A stretch of 64,000 bases of DNA from Plotosus lineatus (GCA_024760905.1 CM045731.1:26243501-26307500), one strand, 5' to 3'. Shown: positions 42,241 through 54,504, counted from the first letter of the stretch. The notes: generated by a model not told the origin, from the sequence alone. Translations and numbers: made by a program.

Positions 42241-44082
42241 TGTAATCCATTCTGTAGTCTGTTAAACATTTCCTTTTAACATTTCCCAGGTAAAAGGAGC
42301 CAATCAACACATGTCAACTTTAGCACATGCCATGTTGAACCAGTGGAACATAAACAAAAGCACATGGCCAGGAACATCTTTAAATGTATGAAGTTCGTGA
42401 GCAGGAGAATCAGGTGAAAAATCCTCATCATCACTTTCTGATCGGTCCATATCTGGCTCATCGCTCCATTCATTCAGAGCATCCCATAGTTTTGCTGTAT
42501 CAGTTTCTAATGGTTCATCGGTTGTTGGATATTTACCAACAGAACACAGCAAAATATTTTCCTGTTTTTTAAAGCATGGCAGAACAATCACATGTTTTGT
42601 TACTGATGAACATTATAGACATTCTCCAGTGGCAGGGGGTCTTGAAATACCGTGTAAACTCACTTTTACAGGCAGTGAATGCCTCATTTTACCGTTACAG
42701 GGACAGATCAAATAAAATTGGTAAGTTTGATCTACGATTTTGTTCCCAGCACACATGGGCGGTTATTAGGCATAAAAAAAAAAAAAAATATATATATATA
42801 TATTGGAGCAGGATGCTTATTACGTCAAGAAGACAGTATGTAGTTGAGGATGATATTACCATTCAAACTTGAAATTTTGAGTTCATGTTAATCACATCAC
42901 TAATATTTTGAAATTAAACAATGTTCCAGATTATCAAAAATAAAAAAAAGGTGGGAAACGTGAACGTTACCAAGCAAGAAATAAAACTTTAAGCTAACCT
43001 AGCATGTAGTATTTCACCTAAAGCCTTTGATTCTTGGAAAACCTCTTCCCAAATACTTGTTCAGATCTAACAGGGAAACATATGACACACTCTCCCATAA
43101 GAAAATCTTTTTTCACGGTCGTTTTGATCTTCAGGTCGTTCTGAGGGACTCGGCTGCTTTTCACAGCAGGATTAATTGTACAACCTTACAATACTGTTTA
43201 GCAACTATTGCAATGTTTCAGTAAGTCAGTTCCCTGTGAGATTAGTTTCAAACACAGCCTGACATCGTGCTGTGGTTATGAATTAGGCGTGTCCACTTCA
43301 GGGTCATGTGCGTCTCTCCTCCAACCCTGAACTATTGACTCAGCCCTAATCTGTAGAACGAACTTTGACCTATGGGGGATATTTTGTGTACTCGCTGAGA
43401 TATATAGACACTGTTAGACTGATACGGTGTTTCTATCCTACGGTTCTCTAGTGCATGAGATAAGACAGGACAGAGTCTGTTCCTTTTATTGATTTACTGC
43501 CATAGAGAAGTGTGTGAACACCACACGTTCTGCTTTCGCTCTCACATCACATGATCAGAGTTTAGGACCCGTCCATCCTTCTTTCTGTGTGCTGCTGCCA
43601 TTGTTGTCTTTGGCTTAAAAGGTGAATACGACAACTTTCAGCTCTTTAAATCTTGTACTGACTTCTGAAAGTTCTTGTTGATGTTAATCTGTGAAGTTTT
43701 GGTAAAACCTATGGTGTAAATTCTGACTAATCGGGCCTCCCATAAATACTAATAAATTAAGTAAATAAAAAAAAAATTGCTGAATTATTAACAAACCAAT
43801 AGAAAATTGATAGCAACTGCTGTGGAGTAACAGAGCTATAGCAACAAATGTAATAAAAAGAACCTGTACATACTGTAAATATTAAAGTAGCGCACCAAAA
43901 TACCCAAGCAACCGTAAATACTGGATTGGAACGGGTATAAACTACAGCAACTCTATTGAATTATCAAGCTTAATTTAAGCTCACTGACAAACTACCACAA
44001 CTACCTTAACAGCAGCATACCTGCTACAGAATCTAACAGGAAAAATATTGTAAATGACTGAGTAGATGACCAACTGTAAATA
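42241..44082. other. gene-free interval right of the array
   Basis: A minus-strand frame at 42304-42591 encodes an acidic stretch (WSDEPDMDRSESDDEDFSPD) that could be a transposase N-terminus or chance; I cannot name it. A- and AT-runs lie at 42772-42802. The rest is AT-rich with nothing recognised. Confidence 0.45.
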
Positions 44083-44956
44083 CAGTGGTACCTCACTTTA
44101 CGAAATGAATCCGTTCCAGAGCCTTTTTCGCAACTTGTATTTTTCGTAAGTAGAGGCACATTTTACATGTAAAATGCATGATTCCTTCCAAGGCCCCCAA
44201 TACTACCCTTTAAAAATTATAAAAGTATACCTTTTAAGGTACTTACTATGTGTTGACCATGTCTTCTTAGCAAAGTTATAATCTTACAAATGTTTATGTG
44301 AGGTTAAAGCCTGAGCCAAAAAATAAAGTTGCAATGAGCACACTCGAAAAACTCTATGAAACATGCTGCTGCTCAAGGGAGCTGTGTCATCCCTCCTAGC
44401 CAATGGGAGGCCAGAGGGGCGGGATGTTCGAAGATAGCCAATGGGAGGGAGCTGCGTCATGCCTCCTAGCCAATGGGAGGCCAGCAGGGTGGGATGTTGG
44501 GAGATAGCCAATGGGAGGCCAGTGGGGCAGGATGTTGTGACATTGTCAATTGTAGAGCAACTTGTGCATTGTTTGAAGTTTTTTTTCATTGACCATGTCT
44601 ACTTAGCAGTTATAATCTTACAAATGTTTATGCAAGGTTAAAAGCCTGAGCCAATAAAATAAAGTTGCAATGAGCACACTCGAAAAACTCACGAAACAAG
44701 CTGTAGCTCAAGGGAGCTGGGTCATCCATCATAGCCAATGGGAGGCCAGTTGGGCGGGATGTTGGGAGATAGCCAATGGAGAGCAACTCATGCATTGTTT
44801 CAATGGTTGAATGGCGCGTTTTAATGTTTGAATGGCGCGTTTGGCGGGTTTCGTAAGGAGAACTTGTTTCGTATACAGAGACAAAAAATTTTGGAAAATG
44901 TTTTTGTGACCAGGATTTTTCATTTGCTGGAACTATCGTATGGTGAGGTATCACTG
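44083..44956. mobile_element. non-autonomous pogo/Tigger-like element
   Basis: Ends CAGTGGTACCTCACTTTACG and (minus strand) CAGTGATACCTCACCATACG, flanked by TA. The interior has no transposase. It contains several copies of a 'CCAATGGGAGGCCAG' block and two copies of a 'caatgagcacactcgaaaaa' segment, so part of the inside is duplicated. Confidence 0.85.
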
Positions 44957-45289
44957 TACATTAATAATACATGTAGTTATTGCTTGAGTAGCGCACTTAT
45001 GACAATCATGCTAACCAATAATCAAACTACTGTACCATAATTGTTTGAGTAGCACATCTATAACAATAGTCTAGCAATGCGAATACTTTATTTGGTCAAC
45101 CAGCACATCTATAACAAACAATTAAATGCTATAATCACTTGGAGAACATTTACATAATTTGATAAACAATAAAACAAGCATAAAGTAGCACATATACAAC
45201 AAACACACCAACTAAAGAAGAGACTTACCTTAGAGTCTGAACCCAGATGCATAGATAAACTACCGAATTTATTTTTTGATTTTGATATA

Positions 45290-45369
45290 CAGGGATCCCT
45301 CGCTATTTTGCGCTTCAATTCATGTGGCTTCAGTGCATCATGGATTAAAAAAAAAATAATAATAAATAA

Positions 45370-45442
<73 letters not shown>

Positions 45443-45631
45443 TCGAATTAAAAATCAGGAAATTAAGGATGAACAGGAGAAAAAGTTAAGGAAAATGCCG
45501 CAAAACAAGGCCAATTATGCAAGAAAAAAACAAACAAAAGTCTCGAGAGCGGTCTCGATCCTACTTCGTGGAATTTGGTGGTTGCGGGAGGATCTTGGTT
45601 CTAATTAACTGAGGAAAGTGAGGGATCCCTG
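45290..45631. mobile_element. pogo/Tigger-like MITE, 'CAGGGATCCCTCGCTA' family
   Basis: Left end CAGGGATCCCTCGCTATTTT; right end on the minus strand CAGGGATCCCTCACTTTCCT; TA on both sides. An (AT)n tract of about 65 bases (45374-45438) has grown inside. Sister copy at 51369. Confidence 0.85.
45374..45438. repeat. (AT)n microsatellite inside a MITE
   Basis: About 32 AT units; the sister MITE at 51369 has only a short AT-rich stretch at the same place. Confidence 0.95.
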
Positions 45632-45685
45632 TACTGTATTAATACTGCAAGGGAAATTATTGTCCCTGCAATTAACCAATCCAAA

Positions 45686-45838
45686 GTGAGCACAGACACT
45701 TAGAGCAGTGGGCTGGCACACACACACACACACACACACACACATTGGGATGCTCAGAGAGCAATCAGAGGTTAAGTGCCACACATTGATCCTTCAGTCC
45801 CAAAGCCGCTTCTCTAATCATTAGACTATAGTTGCCCC
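45686..45838 (-). mobile_element. tRNA-derived SINE, 'GGGGCA(A/G)C' family
   Basis: On the minus strand the head reads GGGGCAACTATAGTCTAATG, A-box-like, with 'gagaagcggctttgggac' behind it. The B-box region is decayed. An (AC)n tract lies inside at about 45718-45744. Second copy at 60647. Confidence 0.65.
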
Positions 45839-46730
45839 TCTGTTCCATGGCTGGTGTAGAAGAGAAAACCCAGACAAACTATTGCTTGTATGATATTCCA
45901 ATAATTCCTCTGGGATTGTATTTGTGGTTGATGTACTACTTTAGTCATTATGGTAATTGATCTAACTTACACAAATAAAAACAAAGAGACACTACCTTAA
46001 TTACTTGAGAAGCAGGACATGAGGAAAATCCAGTAACCAACATTTCTTATAACAAATAAGTTAAATGGCAACCTTTTATTGGGTTTGTGTCTTATTGTAG
46101 TGTAAATAAAGCATACATTCCCCAGCAGGAGAGAAAATATAAGACAGAGGACGAAAGAACACACAATCACATATTAGAAAAGACAGAAAAAAACCTTTAT
46201 TAACACTCATATCAGAAAGAGAGAGTGACTCGACTCAACAGTGCAATCATCTCCTTATACATGATGAGTGTCTGAGATTTATAAAATAAAGTGATTAGTG
46301 AACAGGAAGTGGCAGGACGGCGATGTCTTCATTACGGTTTGGTTTTTAATCATTTATAGATGAACAGAAAGTAGAGCGGAGATTAAACACAAGGTGAAAC
46401 ACAGGTAATTAAGGATCAGGTGAAGACAGATGCAGCATTTAATAGTTAAAAAAAAACATTGAATTAATAACAGAACACAGGATTGTGACGGACAGATTAA
46501 ATAAAGGTCTGTTTTGTCATTAAGGCCACTGAGGAAGTGAAGGAACAACAACAACAACAACAAAGATTTTTATCCGGGGTCTAATTCATTCAGATTTCAT
46601 ACACCTCAGGGGATTATCTTCCCCCCCATTTTATTTTGTTCAAAAATAAACTTAAATATACATGTTAAGCACAAGTGAATCAGTTTTGCTTAAAAAATTG
46701 TATTAAAATTTGTCTTTATCCAGCATGAAA
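45839..46730. other. gene-free interval
   Basis: AT-rich, with an (AAC)n run near 46545. No gene or mobile element recognised. Confidence 0.5.
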
Positions 46731-46733
46731 TTC

Positions 46734-46739
46734 TTTATT
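46734..46739 (-). promoter_or_regulatory. candidate polyadenylation signal AATAAA
   Basis: On the minus strand AAATAAAG lies 39-44 bases past the stop of the candidate terminal exon at 46778. Confidence 0.4.
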
Positions 46740-46756
46740 TTGATATTGTGAGATTG

Positions 46757-46779
46757 TGTGTGTGTGTGTGTGTGTGTTT
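46757..46779. repeat. (TG)n microsatellite
   Basis: About 11 TG units next to the candidate terminal exon. Confidence 0.9.
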
Positions 46780-46950
46780 AGATTGCTGGTGGTTGTGTGT
46801 GGTGGGTGTTGTCTACACCTAGTTCTCGTGAAATTCGTGCTCGTACGTCTGCTCGTGCTAACAGTGCCTTAATCTCCCTCACTCTCCTGTTCACACTCTC
46901 TCTCTCTGCGTCCAGCATCATCCTGACCCACTGCGCGTCACACACACGGC
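46778..46950 (-). CDS. candidate terminal exon, unknown protein
   Basis: The minus-strand frame reads RVCDAQWVRMMLDAERESVN, then an Arg/Ala-rich helical stretch, and stops at 46778. It is preceded by a good acceptor (TTTTTGCACCCTTTAG) and followed by AATAAA. Composition looks protein-like and a coiled or amphipathic helix is plausible. The splice phase (one base contributed by the previous exon) is the same as for the AKAP7-like exon at 47507, so it might be an alternative last exon of that gene; I do not recognise the sequence. Confidence 0.4.
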
Positions 46951-47054
46951 CTAAAGGGTGCAAAAACATATAAGCAACGCTTGTTATGTTTTTAAAATAA
47001 ACAAAACAAAAAAACCCATACACTAAATACGCTTAACACTGGAGGCCATGAGAA

Positions 47055-47055
<1 letters not shown>

Positions 47056-47096
<41 letters not shown>

Positions 47097-47120
47097 TTCA
47101 TTATCTTCATCATCATCAGC
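47056..47120. repeat. (ATC)n microsatellite
   Basis: About 14 uninterrupted CAT/ATC triplets followed by an imperfect extension; it encodes a spurious poly-Met frame on the minus strand. Confidence 0.95.
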
Positions 47121-47506
47121 TTATACCATGAGTCAAGAACATCATCTTCATTATCACACACACACACGAGTGAGTGTTCCTGTCCCGGCCCAGATCTGCA
47201 GCTTGATATCACCGTGGTCTTAAATCCAATGATTTTCATCGCATCAGTTTCCATCAGAAAAAAACAAAACAAAACAATAATAATACCAATAATAATCGTT
47301 TAATTTGAAACCCATGTGCAAAAAAATCTGCATAGAGAATTCCACCAGGTCCGTTTGATCTATGCATCATTCAAATCGCTTGTCCCATCGTTCTTGAGCA
47401 CAAATCCGTCGCCCTATGAGGCAGGGGAGGAGCTTTGGAGGTGAAAGCGAGACCCGGGGCTCCACCCAGTAAGGTGAAAGTCTGAGGTCAGGGGTGGTGC
47501 TGACAT

Positions 47507-47667
47507 TTAGGGAGGGGTATTTGGTGGTGCCTCATCTTTGTGGGCGGAGCCGTTCTGCTGTGTTTCCTCCATGTACTGTTGTACGGCACGTGACACGGCA
47601 TCGTCCACCAGCCTCTTACTCAGACTTAGCAGCTCGTCGTCATTGAGCTCGGCGCCACGTTTACCAC
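47507..47667 (-). CDS. akap7: AKAP7-like (AKAP18) terminal exon with PKA-anchoring helix
   Basis: The minus-strand exon opens after TGGGTAG, encodes [14 protein letters not shown] followed by [20 protein letters not shown], and stops at 47507 after a Pro-rich end. The second segment closely resembles the amphipathic helix near the C-terminus of AKAP7, which docks the regulatory subunit of protein kinase A; hydrophobic residues fall on one face (L, L, V, A, V, A, V, Y). No donor site precedes the stop, so it is a last exon. Upstream exons, including the 2H-phosphoesterase-like domain, should lie at higher coordinates, but I could not identify any within the window. The gene name rests on this helix alone. 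Confidence 0.72.
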
Positions 47668-47668
47668 C

Positions 47669-47671
<3 letters not shown>

Positions 47672-47705
<34 letters not shown>
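47672..47705. repeat. (AC)n tract = (TG)n on the AKAP7 strand, abutting its 3' splice site
   Basis: About 16 AC units on the plus strand. On the minus strand this places a UG-repeat where the polypyrimidine tract would normally be, only a few bases before the exon. Confidence 0.9.
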
Positions 47706-47708
<3 letters not shown>

Positions 47709-47879
47709 TCACTAATATGTACCTCATTACTTTACACACATAGAGAAGTAATGCTCGGGGTCCAAACAGCACCCCACATGATCGGTGCTTTCATCTCGCA
47801 CATGACTAAATAACTGAAGAGAGTGCAGGTCAGTGTTTCAGTATAAGGACGTGTTCTTGAGGCCTTCAAGTACTGAAAG

Positions 47880-47881
<2 letters not shown>

Positions 47882-47917
<36 letters not shown>
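47882..47917. repeat. (TG)n microsatellite
   Basis: About 17 TG units. Confidence 0.95.
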
Positions 47918-48149
47918 TGTAGTGTCTCTAAGTAGATGTGAGTGTTTAGGGAAGAGAAAGCTTTGGCAAAGAGACACGTACTTGTCCGTGAGGTGCGATG
48001 TGCACTCTGCAAAAGATCTGGAACACAAACACAACCTGTTTAACATCCGAGGCTGGTGTGGACATCATCCCGAGCCCGGGTTCTCACCCTGGATCAGAAC
48101 TCTCATTTTAATCACCTCAATCATATCTCACCACGGCATGGCTGGGCGG

Positions 48150-49073
48150 AGTTGAATCACGGCCAGAGTTCATTTGGCATAAAGTTTCTGAAGAGGTCAG
48201 CAGTAAGAAATTAATTTCTCTAACTCATAAAGGAGTTGAAAGTTCACACGACGCAGAACGACAATGCTACTGCAATCGAGGTACGCTGTTATCGACAACA
48301 CAGCAGGCGGGACAATACACAACAATAATCCCCAAACGATGATCATGATGTTTGTTTCACGTATAGACACATACAACTCACAAATATTCGTGATGTGTTG
48401 TTTGTTTGTTTTTTTTAACATTTTTTTTTTTTTTTTTTGTCTGGCATCCCAGGACAGTATTAATGCTTCTGGGATACAGCCACAGTTTTACCAGGAAACT
48501 ATTTACAATTAAAATTACCATAAATGTTTACGACTTGCTGATTCTATTCTGTGTCAGGACCTGCTTATAATCCACGTTTACTGATAATACTACAACATTT
48601 AAACTATTTAACGTAATTTAACTTCATTCCAATTAATTAGGCTACAATCACGTTAGTGTTAATTCAAAGCTAACCAGCAATTGGTCTGTAATAACCTCCA
48701 CTTTCCACATTTTAAACTAATCGGCTGATGTTTAGGTGGGAGACACCTTACTGCTGAATCTGTTCGAAAACTCCTCAATGAACCCTGAGCCCAAAATCTT
48801 ATTCCACCATCTGATCGTTCTGATTTCAGTTTCATGCAAAATGGAGATTTTCATTCACTGATTCTCCCCAAAAATTTCATATTAATTTTCTACCATTCGC
48901 AACATGACACACTTCTGATTATGAAGCGGCCACTGAAAGTGTCCTGGATGTTGAATTGAGCACAGCAACTCGAGACGTCGCGTCAGTGAGGACACTGAAG
49001 TGGAAAATAAACTCCAGATAAAAAAAAATTGCTGCTGTATAAATCAACACTTGGTCTGGAATGTTCTTCCATC

Positions 49074-49115
<42 letters not shown>

Positions 49116-49203
49116 ATGAACAATTCATGGTAAATATACATGAAGCTAGTGGCCGCTGCTACCAAGTTACAATGAATGAAGTGTAATTGATTTTAAACAG
49201 ATA
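48150..49203. other. gene-free interval
   Basis: Contains a T-run at about 48419-48439 and an (AC)n tract at 49077-49112. If the AKAP7-like gene continues, this would be intron. No exon is evident. Confidence 0.5.
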
Positions 49204-50058
<855 letters not shown>

Positions 50059-50174
50059 TACAGATATATTTATTGATTCTTTTCAGAATTTCACATAATA
50101 TTTATCATGATATACACAATATTTAATATAGACTACAAGTGAAAGGTATGACCTGACTGGTTGAATGAGGTGAA

Positions 50175-50345
50175 TTTATTTACATTTGACCCTCTTATCC
50201 AGAGTGACTTACGTTTATCATTTTTATACAAGTGAGGGTAAAGCATCCGATCTTCAAGAGCCCAACAGTGGCACCTCGGTACCGAAGCTTAAACCCTGGA
50301 CATGCAGATCAATAATCCAGTCCAGTAACCACTCAGTTAACTTTG
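50175..50345 (-). mobile_element. tRNA-like dispersed repeat ('TTATCCAGAGTGACTTA' family)
   Basis: Shares 'cttatccagagtgacttac' and the following layout with the copy at 5745. The tRNA-like part is diverged. Confidence 0.5.
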
Positions 50346-50380
50346 GCACTGGAAATATATTAATTTTAACTGAACACATG

Positions 50381-50731
50381 GGGCAGTGGTGGTCTGGTGG
50401 TAAAGGGCACTGGATTGCTGCTCCTAGTGTTGGGGGTTCGAGTCCCACTCTCCACAAGGTTGTCCCTGTCCCCCCAGTGCAGCTAACTGGGTTATCACAG
50501 GCGGGCTATGTCCCTCACTGTCTATGGTGAGAGGTTCATGTAAAAGAACCATTGCTGACTTTTATAAAGAGTAGCTGCAAAGCCGTCAGCGTGTTTCTGT
50601 CCCTTGCTAAAGGGTTGTGTCAGGAAGGGCATCCGACGTAAAAACCTCTGCCAAATCAAATGTGCCAATCAGATGATTCGCTCTGGCGACCCCTGAAAAA
50701 GGGAAAAAGCAGAAAGGAAAAGAAGAAGAAC
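50381..50731 (+). mobile_element. tRNA-derived SINE, LINE-like (GGCGACC) tail
   Basis: Full-length: head with GGTTCGAGTCC, shared middle, then 'ttgtgtcaggaagggcatcc', 'ctctggcgacccctgaaaaa' and 'gcagaaaggaaaagaagaag'. The last ~50 bases parallel the 3' end of the LINE at 35741-35790. Confidence 0.88.
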
Positions 50732-50761
50732 CGCACACATGTGCATAACTGTTTTAGTATA

Positions 50762-50830
50762 CAGGGATCCCTCATTTTCTACGGATAATGGGGACTGAGA
50801 CCCCCCACGACCGTTGATTTCTGTACACAT
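50762..50830 (+). mobile_element. solo end of a pogo/Tigger-like element
   Basis: CAGGGATCCCTCATTTTCTA preceded by TA matches the MITE termini at 45290 and 51369, but I find no matching right end nearby. The right boundary given is arbitrary. Confidence 0.5.
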
Positions 50831-51094
50831 GACACTGAAGCATGTTGGGTAAGTGACACACTCAGTCGGCTAACAGCTCAGCTAATGGTGTCCGTTCTAG
50901 TCTTTTCAGAACACTCATTTAAACAGGAACGTTAATCATGATCCATTAAGATATTTTAGTCCATACTACAAGAAAAACAATGAAAACAGACTAACATGCT
51001 ATTTCTATAGTTTATATTTACATATTTAAACCATGACACTGTGGCAGGTCAGATGAACTCTGTGCTTTGAGCTAAAAATCTGTTTCACTGCATG

Positions 51095-51195
51095 ATCAGT
51101 TCAGCTTTATCCTGTTTATGGTCGTGGGGAAGCAAGAACCAATCCCAGCTGACTCTGGGCAAAGGTGAGGTACATCCTGAACAGCTAACAGCTTT
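51095..51195 (-). repeat. LINE/SINE 3'-tail fragment
   Basis: 'gttcagctttatcctgttta' to 'caaaggtgaggtacatcctg' is the reverse of the common SINE tail; no head is attached. Confidence 0.55.
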
Positions 51196-51368
51196 GTCCT
51201 GCTAATGGCATCTGTTCCGTTCACCCGACCCATTCAGAAATTAAAGGAAACGGTGTTCCTCCCAATGGTTTTTATAGTACACGGAACCCCACCCAATATA
51301 TGAAGTGACTGTAAACACTGTGGGTCAGTTGCTTTAATTTAAGCATTATTCACTAACAATGTCTAATA

Positions 51369-51780
51369 CAGGGATCCCTCGCTACGTCGCGCTTCAATTC
51401 ATGCGGCTTCAGTGCATCGCATTTTTTTTAAAATATTCATCGAATTAAAAAATAAGGAAATTAAGGGTGAATAGGGGAAAAAGTTAAGGAAAATGCCACA
51501 AAAACAAGGCCAATTATGCAAAAAAAAACAAACAAACAAAAGCTAAAAACCTCCCATCAAAAGTATTTTTGTGAGGTATGCATCTGAGTGCGTACGCATC
51601 TGTATGTGTGTGTATTTCTATTTTATTTACATCTTATGCATCATTTTTTAATGTTTAATTGTTATTATAAATACATATTCAACACTATAAATGCTTATAA
51701 TGTATAATAACGCTGGAATTCAACAGTCGCGCGGGGGGGTGTCTTGGTCCCAATTAACCACGGAAAGTGAGGAATCCCTG
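51369..51780. mobile_element. pogo/Tigger-like MITE, 'CAGGGATCCCTCGCTA' family
   Basis: Left end CAGGGATCCCTCGCTACGTC, right end (minus) CAGGGATTCCTCACTTTCCG, TA flanks. Shares 'cttcaattcatg(c/t)ggcttc' and 'agttaaggaaaatgcc' with the copy at 45290. Confidence 0.85.
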
Positions 51781-52277
51781 TATCTCTGACATAGTGAGCC
51801 ATCAGATTGTACCATTCTCATGACATTATCCATCTAATAAACTCTGGTTTTCTGAGTCAAAATGGCAGAAAAAACCCCCACACAGTTTGTTAGAGAAAAT
51901 TAATTCCAAACAATTCAACAAAAAGACATCCAAATAAATACGAAGACAGCTACTTATTATGGGCTTTGAGGTTTTAAAGGTAAAAAAAGCACTTTGTTTT
52001 ATTGGAAACTTTTAAACGCATTATGGAGCACGTATGTGCATTGGCATACTTTAAAAAAATGTCAAAACAAACCATCAAAATGAAATTTTAATGAACCATT
52101 CTTATATTTTTCTGCACAACTATTAAGTAATTGTTATTTATACTACAAAAAGAATATTCAGAAACAAAACAATATGCTCATGTTTACTTGTTTCTAAGCA
52201 CACACTCACATGTTCTTGTTCACCTCTGGGGCGTATTTACTGTGTTAATTGTAATTATTATGCTACATTTCACACTA
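51781..52277. other. unassigned interval
   Basis: AT-rich sequence with no recognised feature. Confidence 0.45.
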
Positions 52278-52570
52278 CAGACGCTCCCTGACTTACGTTC
52301 ATTTGTTTTATTTATTTTTCGATTTTATGTTTAAAAAAAAAAGTCAAATTTTGAGTTTAGCGTGCTCTCTGTAGTACGAGACGTACCTACGTAGTATGCT
52401 GATGTAATGACGCAATGATGTAATGACGCTGCGTCCATTGTTTACAAACGACAGACTGAACGTGCCCCTCCTTCTTCCCAGTTCACTGCGTGTTACCCTT
52501 ATGTTAAGATGTCGTCTCTGTGATCTTTGTGTTTACACTGTTTTGCGAACTTTTATAAGCCTAAGCAAAT

Positions 52571-52801
52571 ATGGTTGGTCAGAAGCGTAAGCTTACTAGT
52601 GATAGTGGTAATCAGAAAAAGCGCCAAGCCATCTCGTTAGAAACGAAGATGGCTATTATCAAGAAAATTGATGCGGGTGTAAAACATGTGAATGTTGCAC
52701 GTTTCTTCCAAATGGCTCCGTTGACCTTCGGAACCATTTACAAGCAGAAAGATCGCATCACAGAGCATGTTAAAGGCAGTGCTGTAGTGGTCAAAAAATA
52801 A
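52571..52801 (+). pseudogene. Tigger transposase, N-terminal DNA-binding domain only
   Basis: 76 codons: MVGQKRKLTSDSGNQKKRQA followed by ISLETKMAIIKKIDAGVKHV and ARFFQMAPLTFGTIYKQKD, a CENP-B-type helix-turn-helix. Human and other vertebrate Tigger transposases begin the same way. The frame stops before the second DNA-binding domain and the DDE domain. Confidence 0.75.
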
Positions 52802-53255
52802 GTGAGTACACGATGACAGTGACGCGACCGAGGCACGCAGCAGCATCTCATCCACGAAGTGGGATGAGCTGGGTAGAGCGTGCGGCTTTGGCTTTGAAAT
52901 TATTTATCACTTCATCTCCGTGTTTTATTTACACAGTCGCGGAAATTTATGTTGATCAACTATAAAGTAGAGCAAATTAAGTCAATACACGCAACTCAGC
53001 CACGGTGTGTACCCACCACTGCAGCACTGGTTAAAGTTATATTTGATACTGTATTTGATATTTGATGAGTGAATTTGATTAAAATTTATCTATTTGAAAT
53101 TATTTTGTTTTAATTTAATATATTTGAAATTAATGTTGATATTATTTGATATATTTCATATTATTTTACAATGTTATGTTTATAATAATTGATTTAGGGG
53201 TATTTTATGAGATACGGTAATAGTATTTATGGATGTATAGTACAGTATGAACATC

Positions 53256-53606
53256 GGGGGCAGGGGTGGTCTAGTGGTATAGAGCGCTGGATCGCTGATC
53301 CAAAGGTTGGGGGTTCGAGTCCCACTCTCCACAAGGTTGTCACTGTCCCCCCCAGTGCAGCTAACTGGGTCATCAAAGGCGGGCCATGTCTCTCACTGTC
53401 TATGGTGAGAGGCATGTAAAAGAACCATTGTTGACTTTCGTAAAGAGTAGCTGCAAAGCCATCAGCGTGTTTCTGTCCCTTACTAAAAAGGGTTGTGACA
53501 GGAAGGGCATCCGACGTAAAAACCTCTGTCAAATCAAATGTGCAAATCAGATGATTCACTGTGGCGACTCCTCAGTAAAAGGGAAAAAGCCGAAAGGAAG
53601 ACAGAC
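53256..53606 (+). mobile_element. tRNA-derived SINE, LINE-like tail, nested in a Tigger-like element
   Basis: Full-length copy with a 17-bp target duplication AGTACAGTATGAACATC at 53239-53255 and 53607-53623. Tail 'actgtggcgactcctcagta' to 'gccgaaaggaag'. Confidence 0.93.
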
Positions 53607-53839
53607 AGTACAGTATGAACATCAAACGTCACTGGAACATACAGTAACAACTTACGGTTGTTGGTTTTTTTCACCTTACGTTCGGCCATCCATGACCAAA
53701 TTAAAATGTAAGTTGGGGAGCGTCTGTATTCACTCACATATTCATGGGAATATAAACTACTAAATTACTGTTCATTTCTAGAGGAAACTTGATATTTCAG
53801 ATAAATCTGTTGGTTAATGATACGAAAGGTCATATAACA

Positions 53840-54186
53840 TTCATTCATTCATTTATTTTCTGAACTGCTTGATCCTAATTAGGGTTGCAGGGAGGCTGGC
53901 GCCTATCTCAGCCGACTCTGGGCGAGGGCAAAGTACACCCTGGACGGCTCGCCAGGCCATCGCATGGCAGAAACACGCTGACGGCTATGCATCTACATGT
54001 CATAAATCAACAGTGGTTCTTTCATATGTATCTCTCACCATAGACAGTGAGAAACATGGCCGGCCTTTGATAACCCATTTAGCTGCACTGGGGAGGAGGG
54101 GCAATGACAACCTGTTGATAGTGGAGCTTGAACCCCCAACCTTGGGATCAGTGATCCAGCACCTTATCACCAGGCCACCACTACCG
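53840..54186 (-). mobile_element. tRNA-derived SINE, 'ctaattagg' tail
   Basis: Minus-strand copy; tail at the left ('cttgatcctaattagggttg'), tRNA-like head at about 54186-54110. Duplication AGGTCATATAACA / AGGTCATATTACA at 53827-53839 and 54187-54199. Confidence 0.9.
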
Positions 54187-54199
54187 AGGTCATATTACA

Positions 54200-54440
54200 A
54201 TAATGTTTAGTATTTATGTATAAATATAATGATATAATTAGCATTCATTAATTTGTATTTATTTAACGTAATTTAACTGATGAATAAAAAATGTCGATAT
54301 TGCAATATCACAGGAACATATCCAAGATCTGTGATACTTTTTTAATAATGCTCATCACGCATTGTGCTGTATACAGATTTTAATGTGAGTGTCAAAGATT
54401 TTATTCCATTTCAAATGCTTTAATATCACACTTCAGTTCA

Positions 54441-54504
<64 letters not shown>

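Larger units (their letters stand above)
52278..53726 (+). mobile_element. pogo/Tigger-like transposon derivative with a nested SINE
   Basis: Left end CAGACGCTCCCTGACTTACG and right end (minus) CAGACGCTCCCCAACTTACA, with TA on both sides. It contains the N-terminal part of a Tigger-type transposase and a later SINE insertion (53256-53606). Without the SINE the element is about 1.08 kb. Confidence 0.85.

Noticed and set aside
47033..47272. Minus-strand ORF ending in poly-Met as an exon
   Set aside because: The Met run is the (ATC)n microsatellite, and no good splice signals or family resemblance are visible.
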